Source: Paraclostridium dentum
Lineage (GTDB): Bacteria > Bacillota > Clostridia > Peptostreptococcales > Peptostreptococcaceae
Assembly (NCBI RefSeq): GCF_012922555.1
Contig: NZ_WIPK01000002.1
Span: 62,001-126,000, forward strand
Length of the DNA stretch: 64,000 nucleotides
Direction of reading: 5' to 3'
Under the pieces are notes generated by a model. The model did not search any database and was not told the origin of the DNA. It saw only the letters and a program-made list of their open reading frames with translations. Within the stretch, counting starts at the first letter, position 1. The number at the start of each line of letters is the position of its first letter. Shown in pieces: positions 27,386 to 36,770 of the stretch. The translations under genes and the position numbers were made by a program.

Positions 27386-28623
27386 TAGATTTATTAAGAA
27401 GAGAGCCAATTGTGAAGTGTATATATATATATATGGGGATAGGATTAATAACGATTTTATTTATATTTAGCATGAATCAATATAACAATTTAAAAAACAT
27501 ATATTTAGAACAATTAAATATAAATAAAAAAATTGTGGGGTCTATAGTAAGTGAACACCCAGAGCTTGAGGCAGACATAGTAAATAGTATATATATTAAT
27601 GATAAAGACTACAGTGATTTAGGCGAGAAGGTATTGAAAAAATATGGATATGATAAAAATTATAAAATGATAGAAAATATAAATTTTCAACAACATATAA
27701 AGTATTTCCTGGTAAATAATTTAATTGTTTTTGTAGGAATCATAATATTAATAATGTTAATAATGTGCAATTTGATGAAATATGTATTTAATAAATTAGA
27801 TAAAGTAAGTAAAAATGTAGAATGTATAATTCATGGGAAATACAATATAAAAGATGATTTCAAAGAAGAAGGTATATTCAATATAATTCATTCAGATTTA
27901 AATAAATTATCAAAAAGTATAAATATTAAAATTAAAGATTTAGATAAAGAAAAAGAAAATATAAAAGAGCTAGTAACTGATATATCACATCAACTTAAAA
28001 CTCCATTAGCGTCTTTGAAATTATATAATTCATTGTTATTAGAAGAAGATTTAGATGAGGAAGATAGAACTGAGTTTTTGAAAACAAGTAGTATGTCTAT
28101 AAATAAATTGCACAGTCTTATTGAGTCTTTAGTAAACATATCAAGATTAGAAACAAGTATGATAAGTATAAAAAAAGAAAATAAAAACATAAAATCCACA
28201 ATTATTAAGGCTATAGAAAGTGTAAAGCCAAAAGCTATTAATAAATGTATATCTATTAATTTAAATGATTTTGATGATAAAATAGTACCTCATGATTCTA
28301 AGTGGACAGAAGAATGTATATTTAATATTTTAGATAATGCAGTTAAATATACTAACTTAAAAGGGAAAATAGATATATATGTTCAAGATGCTATAAATTT
28401 TATGAGGATTGATATAAAAGATAATGGAATTGGAATTGATAAAAATGAATTTAATAATATTTTTAAAAGATTTTATAGAAGTGAAGAAGTTCAAGAGTTA
28501 GAAGGTTCAGGGGTTGGACTTTATTTAAGCAGAAAAATACTTGAAAGCCAAGGTGGAAATATAATTGTATCATCTCAAAAAGGTGAAGGTAGTAAATTTT
28601 CTTTGTTTCTTACGAAATTGTAA
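27382..28623 (+). CDS. Sensor histidine kinase
   Basis: Membrane kinase partner of the preceding regulator. Two membrane segments (about residues 13-31 and 110-130) bracket an ~80-residue external region, longer than in BceS-type intramembrane sensors. H-box HQLKTP with H203, N-box ILDNAVKY, G1 DNGIGID and G2 GSGVGLYLS. 413 residues. The external domain suggests direct ligand or stress sensing, which is inference. Confidence 0.92.
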   Translation: MIDLLRREPIVKCIYIYMGIGLITILFIFSMNQYNNLKNIYLEQLNINKKIVGSIVSEHPELEADIVNSIYINDKDYSDLGEKVLKKYGYDKNYKMIENINFQQHIKYFLVNNLIVFVGIIILIMLIMCNLMKYVFNKLDKVSKNVECIIHGKYNIKDDFKEEGIFNIIHSDLNKLSKSINIKIKDLDKEKENIKELVTDISHQLKTPLASLKLYNSLLLEEDLDEEDRTEFLKTSSMSINKLHSLIESLVNISRLETSMISIKKENKNIKSTIIKAIESVKPKAINKCISINLNDFDDKIVPHDSKWTEECIFNILDNAVKYTNLKGKIDIYVQDAINFMRIDIKDNGIGIDKNEFNNIFKRFYRSEEVQELEGSGVGLYLSRKILESQGGNIIVSSQKGEGSKFSLFLTKL

Positions 28624-28652
28624 GACTTTATGAAAGTGTTACGTAAGACTTA
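28609..28652 (+). promoter_or_regulatory. Candidate response-regulator operator before the ABC genes
   Basis: GTAAGACTT occurs at 28620-28628 and 28643-28651 (23 bases apart), and CTTAC (28609-28613) forms an inverted repeat with the first copy. This sits across the kinase stop and 50-90 bases before the ABC ATPase, where a regulated promoter would be. Confidence 0.45.
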
Positions 28653-28703
28653 AAGCTTAATATTAAAGTATAAAAAGTAAGAAAAAGAAAAGGAGTAAAC
28701 TAT

Positions 28704-29387
28704 ATGAGTATATTAAAAACTAGGGGCTTGAAAAAATATTATGGAAATGGAGAAAACTTAGTAAAAGCAATTGATGACAATAACATAGAAATAATTGAAG
28801 GAGAATTTGTAGCTATAGTAGGAAAATCAGGTTCAGGGAAAAGTACACTATTACATATGATAGGCGGGCTAGATAGACCGACAGATGGAAAAGTATTTAT
28901 AGATGGTAAGGATATATTTTCATTAAAAGATGAATCTTTAGCTATTTTTAGAAGAAGAAAAATAGGATTTATATTCCAATATTATAACTTGATACCATCG
29001 CTAAATGTTTGGGAAAATATAGTACTTCCTATAGGTCTTGATAATAAAACTGTAGATGAAGAGTTTATAAACGATATAATAAATGCTTTAGGATTAAGTG
29101 ATAAAAAAGAGTCACTTCCAAATACTTTATCAGGAGGGCAACAACAAAGAGTTGCTATTGCTCGTGCATTAGCAACTAGACCGTCTATAATATTAGCTGA
29201 TGAACCAACTGGAAACTTAGATTCAAAAACATCAGATGAGGTAATGAGTTTACTAAAATCTATGATAAAGAAATATAATCAGACATTAGTTATGATAACT
29301 CACGATGAAACTATAGCACAAATGGCAGATAGGGTTATATATATTGAAGATGGAAAGGTCTTAAAAGGTGGTGTTATAAATGATTAA
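28704..29387 (+). CDS. ABC transporter ATP-binding protein (MacB/LolD/BceA type)
   Basis: ATPase of a peptide-type ABC transporter. Walker A GKSGSGKST, Q-loop FQYYNLIPSL, signature LSGGQQQR, Walker B ILADEPTGNLD, switch histidine in ITHDE. 227 residues. It overlaps the permease gene by 8 bases. The MacB-type core commonly exports or removes antimicrobial peptides or performs mechanotransmission. Confidence 0.94.
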   Translation: MSILKTRGLKKYYGNGENLVKAIDDNNIEIIEGEFVAIVGKSGSGKSTLLHMIGGLDRPTDGKVFIDGKDIFSLKDESLAIFRRRKIGFIFQYYNLIPSLNVWENIVLPIGLDNKTVDEEFINDIINALGLSDKKESLPNTLSGGQQQRVAIARALATRPSIILADEPTGNLDSKTSDEVMSLLKSMIKKYNQTLVMITHDETIAQMADRVIYIEDGKVLKGGVIND

Positions 29388-31764
29388 CACTACTAAAATA
29401 GCAAAAAGCAATTTAAAACAAAATAAGTCAAAATCTACACTAATTATTATTACTATAATTCTAGCAACTACACTTTTAACTGCTGTTGGATTGACTTGTG
29501 CAGATTGGGATTTTCTAAATAAAGAAAATGTTAGGAAGTACTCAGGAACTCAACATGGAGTTTACGGAAAGATAGATGAGCAAAAACTAAAGCAAATTAA
29601 AGCTCATTCGCAAATTGAAAAAGTTGGAATTATAAATGGGATAGGAAGTAAGGGTTATGAAGATGAGACTAAAATAGGTATAGGGTATATGGATAATAAT
29701 GCTTCAGAATTTAATAACAAAATTTTTATAGATGGAAAACTTCCAATTAAAAAAAATGAAATTGTTTTAGATGATTTAGCTTTAGAAAAAATGGGATATG
29801 AAAAAAAATTAGGTCAAAAGATTAATTTAGAATATGAAGATTTTACAAAAAAGGGGATTACTAAGTCAGAGTTCATATTAACTGGAATTACAAAAGCAAA
29901 TGAAATGTCTAAACTTAAAAAATCTTATTCAGGAATAGTATCGAAAGATTATATGGAATCAACTAGAGACATGGATAAAGAACTTTCAAGTGTACTTGTA
30001 ACTATAAAAGGTGAAAATAAATTATCTGGGGAAGAACTTATATCAAAAGTAGAAAAAATAGGTAAGGATTTAGATATACCAAAAGGTAGTATAAAAGTAA
30101 ATGAAGATTATATAAATACCTTAAAGCCAGATACTCAGGTTATGATGTGGGGATCTACAATAGCGATTATAGTTATATTATCTAGTATATTAGTAATTTA
30201 CAATATATTTTATCTATCAATAACAAGTAAAGTTCAGGAGTTTGGAAAACTTAGAGCTATAGGAGCTACAAAAAAACAAATAAAATCAATTGTTTTAAAA
30301 GAAGGAATATTTTTATCTACAATAGCTATACCACTAGGAATTGTATTAGGGTATGTAATAAATAAATTTGTATTAGTAAATTTATTTTTTCACGGATCAG
30401 ATGTACAAAAACTTCCAATAATAATAGGTGTGATGGCAGTAAGTTTCTTAACCGTGTTTATATCTTTGTTAAAGCCTATGAAGGTTGCATCAAAAGTATC
30501 TATTATTGATGCTGTAAGATATAGTGGAGATATAAAAACAAAATCTAAAACTAGAAAAGGATATAAATATATAAATATAAAAAGACTTTCGAATGCAAAT
30601 TTAAAAAGAAATAAAAAACGTACTTATGTAACTATAATATCACTTTCATTAAGTGGAATAATATTTGTTGTTATGGCTAGCATTTTAAATTGTATAGATG
30701 CTGAAAAAATGGCAAAAAGACATTTCACTTATGATATAAGTATAAACTTATCAGGATATACTTTTGGAGAAGAAGATAGTCCAAACACTGAATTTAATAT
30801 TTTACAAACTAAAAACCCATTAGGTAAAGATTTTAGAGGTGAACTTTTAAATATGGATGGAGTTGTGAGTTTAGAAAGTGGGAACAGTTCTAAAGTTCAA
30901 GTTAAAAGTTTTGGAAATGAATATAAATATGAACATTTATCTGGAATAGATGAGAAAGATTTAGAGGATTTAGAGTTTTATCTTGAAGATGGGAAAATAG
31001 ATATCGAAAAGTTGAAAAGTGGAGATGAGATACTTTTCACCTATCCAGAATTAGCAAAAGAGTTTGGGATAAAAGCAGGAGATAACATAACTTTAACATT
31101 ATATGATGGAAAAGATGAATTCGATAAAACATTTAAAATTCAAGCTATAACATCAGGACCGGGTATTTTTACAATTCACGATGATGCATTTAAAAAGTTG
31201 TTTAAAACAGACACAACTGACAATTTAGGTATACATGTTGCTGAAGGCAGTTATGACGATGTAAAAGAATTTATTAAAAACTTAGATAAGTCGAATGAAT
31301 ATATAGACGCTAGATATATAGATGATGAAATAGAATCCAATAATATGATTATAGGAATGACTAAATCTATAGGATATAGTTTGGTTATAATAATAGGGGT
31401 TATAGGATTTATGAATTTAATTAACTCTATGATAACTAGCATAATAACTAGAAAAAAAGAATTAGGAATGTTACAAGCTATAGGTTTAACAGATAAACAA
31501 CTTATAAAAATGTTAAATATCGAAGCTATGTTTTACACAGGGACTATGCTTTTAAGTTCCTTAACATTAGGAAGTGGGTTAGGATATATTGCTGTTTATG
31601 TTTTTAGGAAAACTGGAGCTTCTTATGCATCGTACACATTCCCGCTTATTCCTATTTTAACTATGGTTTTATGTATAGTAATTGCACAGTTAGCATTAAC
31701 TTATATAATAAGTAAGAATTTTAATAAAGAATCTTTAATTGATAGGGTTAGATACAACGAATAA
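29380..31764 (+). CDS. FtsX-family ABC transporter permease (794 aa)
   Basis: Membrane partner of the ATPase. Eight membrane segments by eye in two FtsX units: one at the N-terminus (~20-40), three at ~255-370, one at ~415-435, and three at the C-terminus (~660-790). Two large extracytoplasmic regions, about 200 residues each, precede the FtsX blocks. This differs from the 10-segment BceB plan with one external loop and matches duplicated-FtsX exporters. The GKLRAIGATKKQI and LGMLQAIGLTDKQL motifs are the repeated coupling helices. Substrate unknown. Confidence 0.9.
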   Translation: MINTTKIAKSNLKQNKSKSTLIIITIILATTLLTAVGLTCADWDFLNKENVRKYSGTQHGVYGKIDEQKLKQIKAHSQIEKVGIINGIGSKGYEDETKIGIGYMDNNASEFNNKIFIDGKLPIKKNEIVLDDLALEKMGYEKKLGQKINLEYEDFTKKGITKSEFILTGITKANEMSKLKKSYSGIVSKDYMESTRDMDKELSSVLVTIKGENKLSGEELISKVEKIGKDLDIPKGSIKVNEDYINTLKPDTQVMMWGSTIAIIVILSSILVIYNIFYLSITSKVQEFGKLRAIGATKKQIKSIVLKEGIFLSTIAIPLGIVLGYVINKFVLVNLFFHGSDVQKLPIIIGVMAVSFLTVFISLLKPMKVASKVSIIDAVRYSGDIKTKSKTRKGYKYINIKRLSNANLKRNKKRTYVTIISLSLSGIIFVVMASILNCIDAEKMAKRHFTYDISINLSGYTFGEEDSPNTEFNILQTKNPLGKDFRGELLNMDGVVSLESGNSSKVQVKSFGNEYKYEHLSGIDEKDLEDLEFYLEDGKIDIEKLKSGDEILFTYPELAKEFGIKAGDNITLTLYDGKDEFDKTFKIQAITSGPGIFTIHDDAFKKLFKTDTTDNLGIHVAEGSYDDVKEFIKNLDKSNEYIDARYIDDEIESNNMIIGMTKSIGYSLVIIIGVIGFMNLINSMITSIITRKKELGMLQAIGLTDKQLIKMLNIEAMFYTGTMLLSSLTLGSGLGYIAVYVFRKTGASYASYTFPLIPILTMVLCIVIAQLALTYIISKNFNKESLIDRVRYNE

Positions 31765-31779
31765 AACAAAAAATGTTTT

Positions 31780-31806
31780 ATGTTAATTATGTTAAATATG
31801 TTAAGT
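31780..31806. repeat. Three tandem 9-bp repeats
   Basis: ATGTTAATT, ATGTTAAAT and ATGTTAAGT in a row, just after a small ATAAAACA/TGTTTTAT hairpin and before the second kup promoter. May be a regulator site or chance in AT-rich DNA. Confidence 0.5.
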
Positions 31807-31820
31807 AATAGTTAAATTGC

Positions 31821-31849
31821 TAGACTTATATAAAAATAAATACTAATAT
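31821..31849 (+). promoter_or_regulatory. Promoter candidate of the second kup gene
   Basis: TAGACT (31821-31826), 17 bases, TAATAT (31844-31849), 60 bases before the start. Confidence 0.55.
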
Positions 31850-31908
31850 ACATACAATATAGTCGCTTGGAACTATAATTATCTAAAGTGAAAGAAGGAA
31901 TAATATTT

Positions 31909-33852
31909 ATGAGCACCAGGAAGAAGGTAAGTATAGCATCATTGTTAATAGCATTGGGGATTGTATATGGAGATATAGGAACATCTCCGCTATATGTTAT
32001 GAAAGCTATACTAGGGACTAACGGAGGATATATTTCTGAGGAATTAGTATTAGGTGGAGTATCTTTAGTATTTTGGACATTAACTTTACAAACAACAATA
32101 AAGTATGTTGTTTTAACTCTTAAAGCAGATAATAATGGTGAGGGTGGTATATTTTCACTATACACATTAGTTAGAAAAAGAGCTAAGTGGCTAGTTGTTC
32201 CTGCTGTTATAGGTGGGGCAGCTCTCTTGGCTGATGGAATGATTACACCAGCTATGACGGTAACTTCAGCTATTGAAGGTTTAAATTTAATATATAAGTT
32301 AAATACTGATACAATAGTAATAATAGTTATTTGTATATTGGCATTTTTATTTTCATTCCAAAAATTTGGAACAAATAAGATTGGAAAGTTGTTTGGACCT
32401 GTGATGTTTACTTGGTTTTTGATGCTAGCACTATTAGGTGTATCTCAAATTATAAAATGTCCACAAATAGTAAAAGCAATAAATCCATACTATGGGATAA
32501 AACTATTGATTAATAGCCCTAGTATAACCTATATATTAGGAGCTGTTTTCTTATGCACAACAGGAGCAGAAGCACTTTATTCGGATTTAGGACATTGTGG
32601 AAGAAAAAACATCTATTATAGTTGGGTTTTTGCAAAAATATGTTTAGTGTTAAATTATTTAGGTCAAGGAGCATGGCTTATTTTAAATAATGGAAATGTA
32701 GTTAAAGATAATCCATTTTTCTTAATAATGCCAAGTTGGTTTATTATACCGGGAGTAATAATAGCTACACTAGCAGCTATTATAGCTAGCCAAGCTCTTA
32801 TAACAGGAGCATTTACACTAATATCAGAAGCTATAAAATTGAATTTATTCCCAAGACTTAGTGTTAGATATCCAAACGAAGAAAAGGGTCAAATATATAT
32901 ACCTTCAGTAAATTATTTAATAGGGATAGGATGTATATTACTAGTTTTACATTTTAAAAAGTCAGAACATATGGAAGCTGCATATGGACTTGCGATAACA
33001 GTTACTATGTTGATGACAACTATATTACTGTCTCAATATGAAAAATATAATAAAAAAAGACGTGTATTAAGTTTATTTGTTTTAGTTGTATTTGGAGGAA
33101 TAGAAATAAGCTTTTTATTTGCCAACTTATCGAAATTCTTCAAAGGTGGATATATAACATTAATAATAGGGTTAATTATAATACTTATTATGTATGTGTG
33201 GATTCATGGGGCAACTATAAAAAGAAAGCACAATAGATTTAGTAAAATACTTGATCATTTAGATAAATTTGATGCAATAAAGAAAGATACAGATATACCT
33301 ATATATTCAACTCATACAGTATATCTAACTCAGTCTCAAAATAGAAATTATGTAGAGAATAAAATCCTACATTCGATATTTAATAAGAGGCCAAAACGTT
33401 CAAGATACTATTGGTTCTTACATGTAAAGGTAACAGATGAGCCGTACACAATGAATTATAGGGTTCATACAATACAACCAAACCAGATATTTAGTATAGA
33501 GGTTGAAGTAGGATTTAGAGTTGAGCAGAGAGTAAATGTATTTTTACGTGAAGTAATACAGGATTTAATTGCTTCGGGAGAACTATCATTTGATGTTAAA
33601 GATTACATGATAAATAATGATGAAGATAAAAATGTAGGTGATTTTAAATTTATAATTTTAGAAGAAGTAATTTCTAAGGAAAGTCAATTATCAAATTGGG
33701 ATAATTTAATAATGAGTTTTAAAATATTTATAAAGAAAATCACTGTATCTCCTGAAAAATGGTTCGGTATAGATACAAGTATTGTTGAAGTAGAAAAAGT
33801 ACCTATAACTATAGGTAGGATTAAAAAGATTAAACTTAAACGAGTAAATTAG
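31909..33852 (+). CDS. Kup-type potassium uptake protein (copy 2)
   Basis: Second HAK/KUP symporter, 647 residues when started at ATG 31909, the same length as copy 1. The AGAAGGA ribosome site (31893-31899) supports this start over GTG 31888, which overlaps the ribosome-site region. Same motifs as copy 1 (VYGDIGTSPLYV, GEGGIFSLYTL, CTTGAEALYSDLGHCG). Differences cluster in the membrane-segment borders and the C-terminal cytoplasmic part, hinting at different affinity or regulation. Confidence 0.93.
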   Translation: MSTRKKVSIASLLIALGIVYGDIGTSPLYVMKAILGTNGGYISEELVLGGVSLVFWTLTLQTTIKYVVLTLKADNNGEGGIFSLYTLVRKRAKWLVVPAVIGGAALLADGMITPAMTVTSAIEGLNLIYKLNTDTIVIIVICILAFLFSFQKFGTNKIGKLFGPVMFTWFLMLALLGVSQIIKCPQIVKAINPYYGIKLLINSPSITYILGAVFLCTTGAEALYSDLGHCGRKNIYYSWVFAKICLVLNYLGQGAWLILNNGNVVKDNPFFLIMPSWFIIPGVIIATLAAIIASQALITGAFTLISEAIKLNLFPRLSVRYPNEEKGQIYIPSVNYLIGIGCILLVLHFKKSEHMEAAYGLAITVTMLMTTILLSQYEKYNKKRRVLSLFVLVVFGGIEISFLFANLSKFFKGGYITLIIGLIIILIMYVWIHGATIKRKHNRFSKILDHLDKFDAIKKDTDIPIYSTHTVYLTQSQNRNYVENKILHSIFNKRPKRSRYYWFLHVKVTDEPYTMNYRVHTIQPNQIFSIEVEVGFRVEQRVNVFLREVIQDLIASGELSFDVKDYMINNDEDKNVGDFKFIILEEVISKESQLSNWDNLIMSFKIFIKKITVSPEKWFGIDTSIVEVEKVPITIGRIKKIKLKRVN

Positions 33853-33872
33853 AATATATAAGTATTAAAAAT

Positions 33873-33914
33873 TTATGGAGTCTTCAAAATGTAATTGTTT
33901 TGAAGACTCCATAA
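33873..33914. terminator. Bidirectional terminator between kup 2 and recX
   Basis: Perfect 17-bp stem (33873-33889 with 33898-33914, core TATGGAGTCTTCAAAA) and 8-base loop between convergent genes. Confidence 0.85.
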
Positions 33915-33919
33915 TTTAT

Positions 33920-34561
33920 TTAACAATAATCTGACTCATCATAATTAAGAAGTTTATTTAAAACCCTTTTTATAATGTCATAACTAAATCCTTTATAAGC
34001 TAAGTGTTGAGAAATTTTTTGATATATTTTATTTCTATCTTCATTCTTTACACGTTCGTATCTTTTTTTAGCTAAATGCATTGCATTTTCAAACTCTACA
34101 TCACTATCTATATCAGACATAACAGAATCTATCGTATTTCTATCAATACCTTTATTATATAAGTTTTGTTTTATTCTATTTTTACCACACTTATTAACTT
34201 TTAAGTTTGTATTTGTTATTCTCTGAGCAAGATCTTCATCGTTTACGAAATTATACTTTCTTAAAAAGACTAGAACTTCATCTATAATATCCTCATCAAA
34301 GTCATTTGATAATTTGCTTATTATATTCTTTTCTGATTGGGGTGCTTTAGAAAGTATAGATAAAGATTTGTTTTTAGCTTTTATATACATTTCATCATGT
34401 AGTAAACCTTTTAATACATTTTCATCAATTTCCATTCCTTTTTTTAAGTTTAACGTAAAAACTAGTTCTTTGTAAATTCCCATAAAAAACTGTTCATTTA
34501 AATATATGTTAACTCTATCTTCATTTTTTTTCTGAGCTTCTATTTTTGTTATTATAGACAT
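33920..34561 (-). CDS. recX: RecX family regulatory protein
   Basis: Modulator of RecA filaments. Three-helix RecX repeats are visible: SEKNIISKLSNDFDEDIIDEVLVFLRKYNFVNDEDLAQ and the KCGKNRIKQNLYNKGI region. 213 residues, usual for Firmicutes. Encoded alone on the minus strand, ribosome site GGAGG (revcomp of CCTCC at ~34567). RecA is not in the window. Confidence 0.88.
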   Translation of the reverse strand: MSIITKIEAQKKNEDRVNIYLNEQFFMGIYKELVFTLNLKKGMEIDENVLKGLLHDEMYIKAKNKSLSILSKAPQSEKNIISKLSNDFDEDIIDEVLVFLRKYNFVNDEDLAQRITNTNLKVNKCGKNRIKQNLYNKGIDRNTIDSVMSDIDSDVEFENAMHLAKKRYERVKNEDRNKIYQKISQHLAYKGFSYDIIKRVLNKLLNYDESDYC

Positions 34562-34634
34562 AACTACCTCCTTAAAAAAACTTAACTTAATGCATTTTAA
34601 TCATGTACAAAATTATACCGTAAAATATAGAATA

Positions 34635-34668
34635 ATTGTATCAAAGAAGCTAAAATTAATGATACAAT
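34635..34668. promoter_or_regulatory. Inverted repeat in the nadD promoter region
   Basis: ATTGTATCA (34635-34643) and TGATACAAT (34660-34668) are exact complements spaced by 16 bases, 30 bases before nadD. The right arm holds a TACAAT -10-like hexamer. Possible operator. Confidence 0.5.
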
Positions 34669-34698
34669 AAAAGTATAAAGGACAAAAGGAGATTTTTA

Positions 34699-35388
34699 AT
34701 GAGAATTGATGAATTAGTATTAAAGGCGAAAAATTTTAACAACCTAAAGTCAAATTTTCATAAAATGGGAAATGAGAATGTAAATATAGGTATAATGGGA
34801 GGAACTTTTGACCCTATACATTATGCACATTTAGCAACAGCAGAATATGTAAGAGAAACTTATAATCTTGATAAAATACTTTTTATACCAACTGGTAACC
34901 CACCTCATAAATCAAAACTAAGAACGGATAAAAAAGATAGATATAATATGGTTTTATTGGCTACAATGAATAATGATGATTTTGTTGTTTCGGATATGGA
35001 GATAAATAGAAATACTAGAACTTATACAATAGATACTTTAAAAGAATTACATAAAATTTATCCAAATGCTAATATATACTTTATAACTGGAGCTGATACT
35101 ATTTGCGATATGGAAAGTTGGAAAAATGTTGGGGAAAATTTTGAGTTAGCAACTTTTATAGCAGCAAATAGACCGGGAATAAATTCTAATGAAGCTAAAA
35201 TGAAAATAGAAAGATTAAAATCTAGATATGATGCTAATATAAGGTCAGTAAATGTTCCTTCGCTGGATATATCGTCAACTTATATAAGGAACCATATAAA
35301 AAATGGTAAATCTATTAAATATTTAATACCTGAATGTGTGGAATCTTATATTTATGAAAAAAAAATATATACAAATGGAGTTGAATAA
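34699..35388 (+). CDS. nadD: Nicotinate-nucleotide adenylyltransferase
   Basis: Makes deamido-NAD+ from nicotinate mononucleotide and ATP. The GIMGGTFDPIHYAHL nucleotidyltransferase motif (with HYAH as the HxGH-like signature) and DISSTYIRNHIKNG near the end are present. ATG 34699 has a good AAAGGAG site, which adds ~30 residues before the usual MGGTFDPIH start; an internal ATG at 34765 lacks a comparable site. 229 residues. Heads nadD-yqeK-rsfS. Confidence 0.92.
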   Translation: MRIDELVLKAKNFNNLKSNFHKMGNENVNIGIMGGTFDPIHYAHLATAEYVRETYNLDKILFIPTGNPPHKSKLRTDKKDRYNMVLLATMNNDDFVVSDMEINRNTRTYTIDTLKELHKIYPNANIYFITGADTICDMESWKNVGENFELATFIAANRPGINSNEAKMKIERLKSRYDANIRSVNVPSLDISSTYIRNHIKNGKSIKYLIPECVESYIYEKKIYTNGVE

Positions 35389-35390
35389 TT

Positions 35391-35954
35391 TTGGATTCGC
35401 AAAATTTAATAATTAAATTAAATGAAATGCTACCTAAAAATAGAATGTTACATTCTGAAGGTGTTGCTAAGTGCGCAGTAAAGTTAAGTAAGATATATGG
35501 ATATGATGAAGAAAAGGCATACCTAGCAGGTATACTTCATGATTGTGCAAAATATTTAAGCCAAGAACAAGTTGAGTATTATGTAAAAAAATATGAAATA
35601 TACTTAGATGATTATGAAAAAGAAAACTTAGCATTATCTCATAGTATAATAGGATCAGTTTTAGTTAGACATGAATTTTTTATAGATGATTTAGATATAG
35701 TAACTGCTGTTAGGTATCATACTACAGGAAGATCTAATATGGACATGCTAGAAAAAATTATATACATAGCGGATATAATTGAAGAAAATAGAAATTATCC
35801 TGGAGTAGAAGAACTAAGAGAGTTAGCTTATAACGGGCAAATGGATAAGGCATTATTACAATCTTTCGATAATACTATAAAGTTAGTAATAGATAGAAAA
35901 CAAATAATACATCCTAGAACAATAGAAGCTAGAAATTTTATTTTAGAAAAATAA
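35391..35954 (+). CDS. yqeK: YqeK-type HD-domain hydrolase (Ap4A hydrolase family)
   Basis: HD-domain protein; in Firmicutes this family hydrolyses diadenosine tetraphosphate symmetrically. Starts with TTG 35391, three bases after nadD, with GGAG about 10 bases upstream. Metal ligands: H in RMLHSEGV, HD in GILHDCAK, and later H residues (LSHSIIG, RYHTTG) and D in YIADIIEENR. 187 residues. The nadD-yqeK-rsfS order is conserved. Confidence 0.9.
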   Translation: MDSQNLIIKLNEMLPKNRMLHSEGVAKCAVKLSKIYGYDEEKAYLAGILHDCAKYLSQEQVEYYVKKYEIYLDDYEKENLALSHSIIGSVLVRHEFFIDDLDIVTAVRYHTTGRSNMDMLEKIIYIADIIEENRNYPGVEELRELAYNGQMDKALLQSFDNTIKLVIDRKQIIHPRTIEARNFILEK

Positions 35955-36090
35955 ATAATTTTTATAAAATAAATCACAATAAGTATAAATTAATAATAAT
36001 ATAGAATTAATAAATTGAAGAAGTGTAAATAATAGCGATAACAGGTCAACACTAAGAATATAAATTTAGTATTATGAAGTTAGTTTTTTG

Positions 36091-36099
36091 TGGTATAAT
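36091..36099 (+). promoter_or_regulatory. Extended -10 promoter of rsfS
   Basis: TGGTATAAT (TGn plus consensus -10), 38 bases before rsfS, with no good -35. The gap 35955-36090 is otherwise AT-rich without visible features. Confidence 0.6.
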
Positions 36100-36136
36100 A
36101 TAAAAACGCAAAAAATAAGGAAGGTAGGAATTTAAT

Positions 36137-36490
36137 ATGACGACAGTAGAACAAATGGTTAAAGTTATATATGATGCTATTGATGATAAACTAGGTAAAG
36201 ATATATCTATAATAAAAGTAGGAGAAGTATCAAGTTTATGTGATTACTTCGTAATAGCTACAGCAGGATCTCAAAGACAAGTAAAAGCTATAGCTGATAA
36301 TGTAGAGGATGAACTTACTAAGTTAGGTATAGAATCAAGAGGTAAAGAAGGATACGAAACACAAGAGTGGATACTATTAGACTTTGGAGATATAATGGTT
36401 CACGTATTTAATGAAGAAAATAGAGCATACTATAACCTAGAGAAAATGTGGAAAGATGCTCCATATGTTGATGTTGACACATTAGCTTAA
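36137..36490 (+). CDS. rsfS: Ribosome silencing factor RsfS
   Basis: Binds ribosomal protein L14 and blocks subunit joining in starvation. The family signature CDYFVIATAGSQRQVKAIADNVE and the C-terminal WILLDFGDIMVHVFNEENRAYYNLEKMW are complete. 117 residues. Own promoter, but positioned after nadD-yqeK as is usual. Confidence 0.96.
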   Translation: MTTVEQMVKVIYDAIDDKLGKDISIIKVGEVSSLCDYFVIATAGSQRQVKAIADNVEDELTKLGIESRGKEGYETQEWILLDFGDIMVHVFNEENRAYYNLEKMWKDAPYVDVDTLA

Positions 36491-36524
36491 TGATTATATA
36501 ATAATAAGATATAATTAAAAATTA

Positions 36525-36750
36525 AAATAGACTAGAGTAGTAAAATTAAATTTAGATTTCAGAGAGCTAGTGTATGGTGTGAACTAGTATTAAATTGATT
36601 TGAACTTGCTAGATACAATCTATTTAACCGTAGTTGGTATAAAGACTAGTACGAGAGGATTATTTTTTAAAAATAATCAATTAGGGTGGTACCGCGAGTA
36701 ATATCCTCGTCCCTAAACATTAATTTGTTTAGTGACGGGGATTTTTTTAT
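36525..36750 (+). ncRNA. T-box leader of leuS
   Basis: tRNA-sensing riboswitch. The T-box sequence AGGGTGGTACCGCG is at 36683-36696; Stem I region AGAGAGCTAGTG with GAACTTGCTAG; candidate leucine specifier CTT at 36605-36607. The terminator stem (36703-36740, ATCCTCGTCCCTAAACA with its complement) is followed by ATTTTTTT. Uncharged tRNA-Leu should stabilise the antiterminator. Left boundary approximate. Confidence 0.92.
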
Positions 36751-36770
36751 ACGTGAAAATGTATAGCGAA

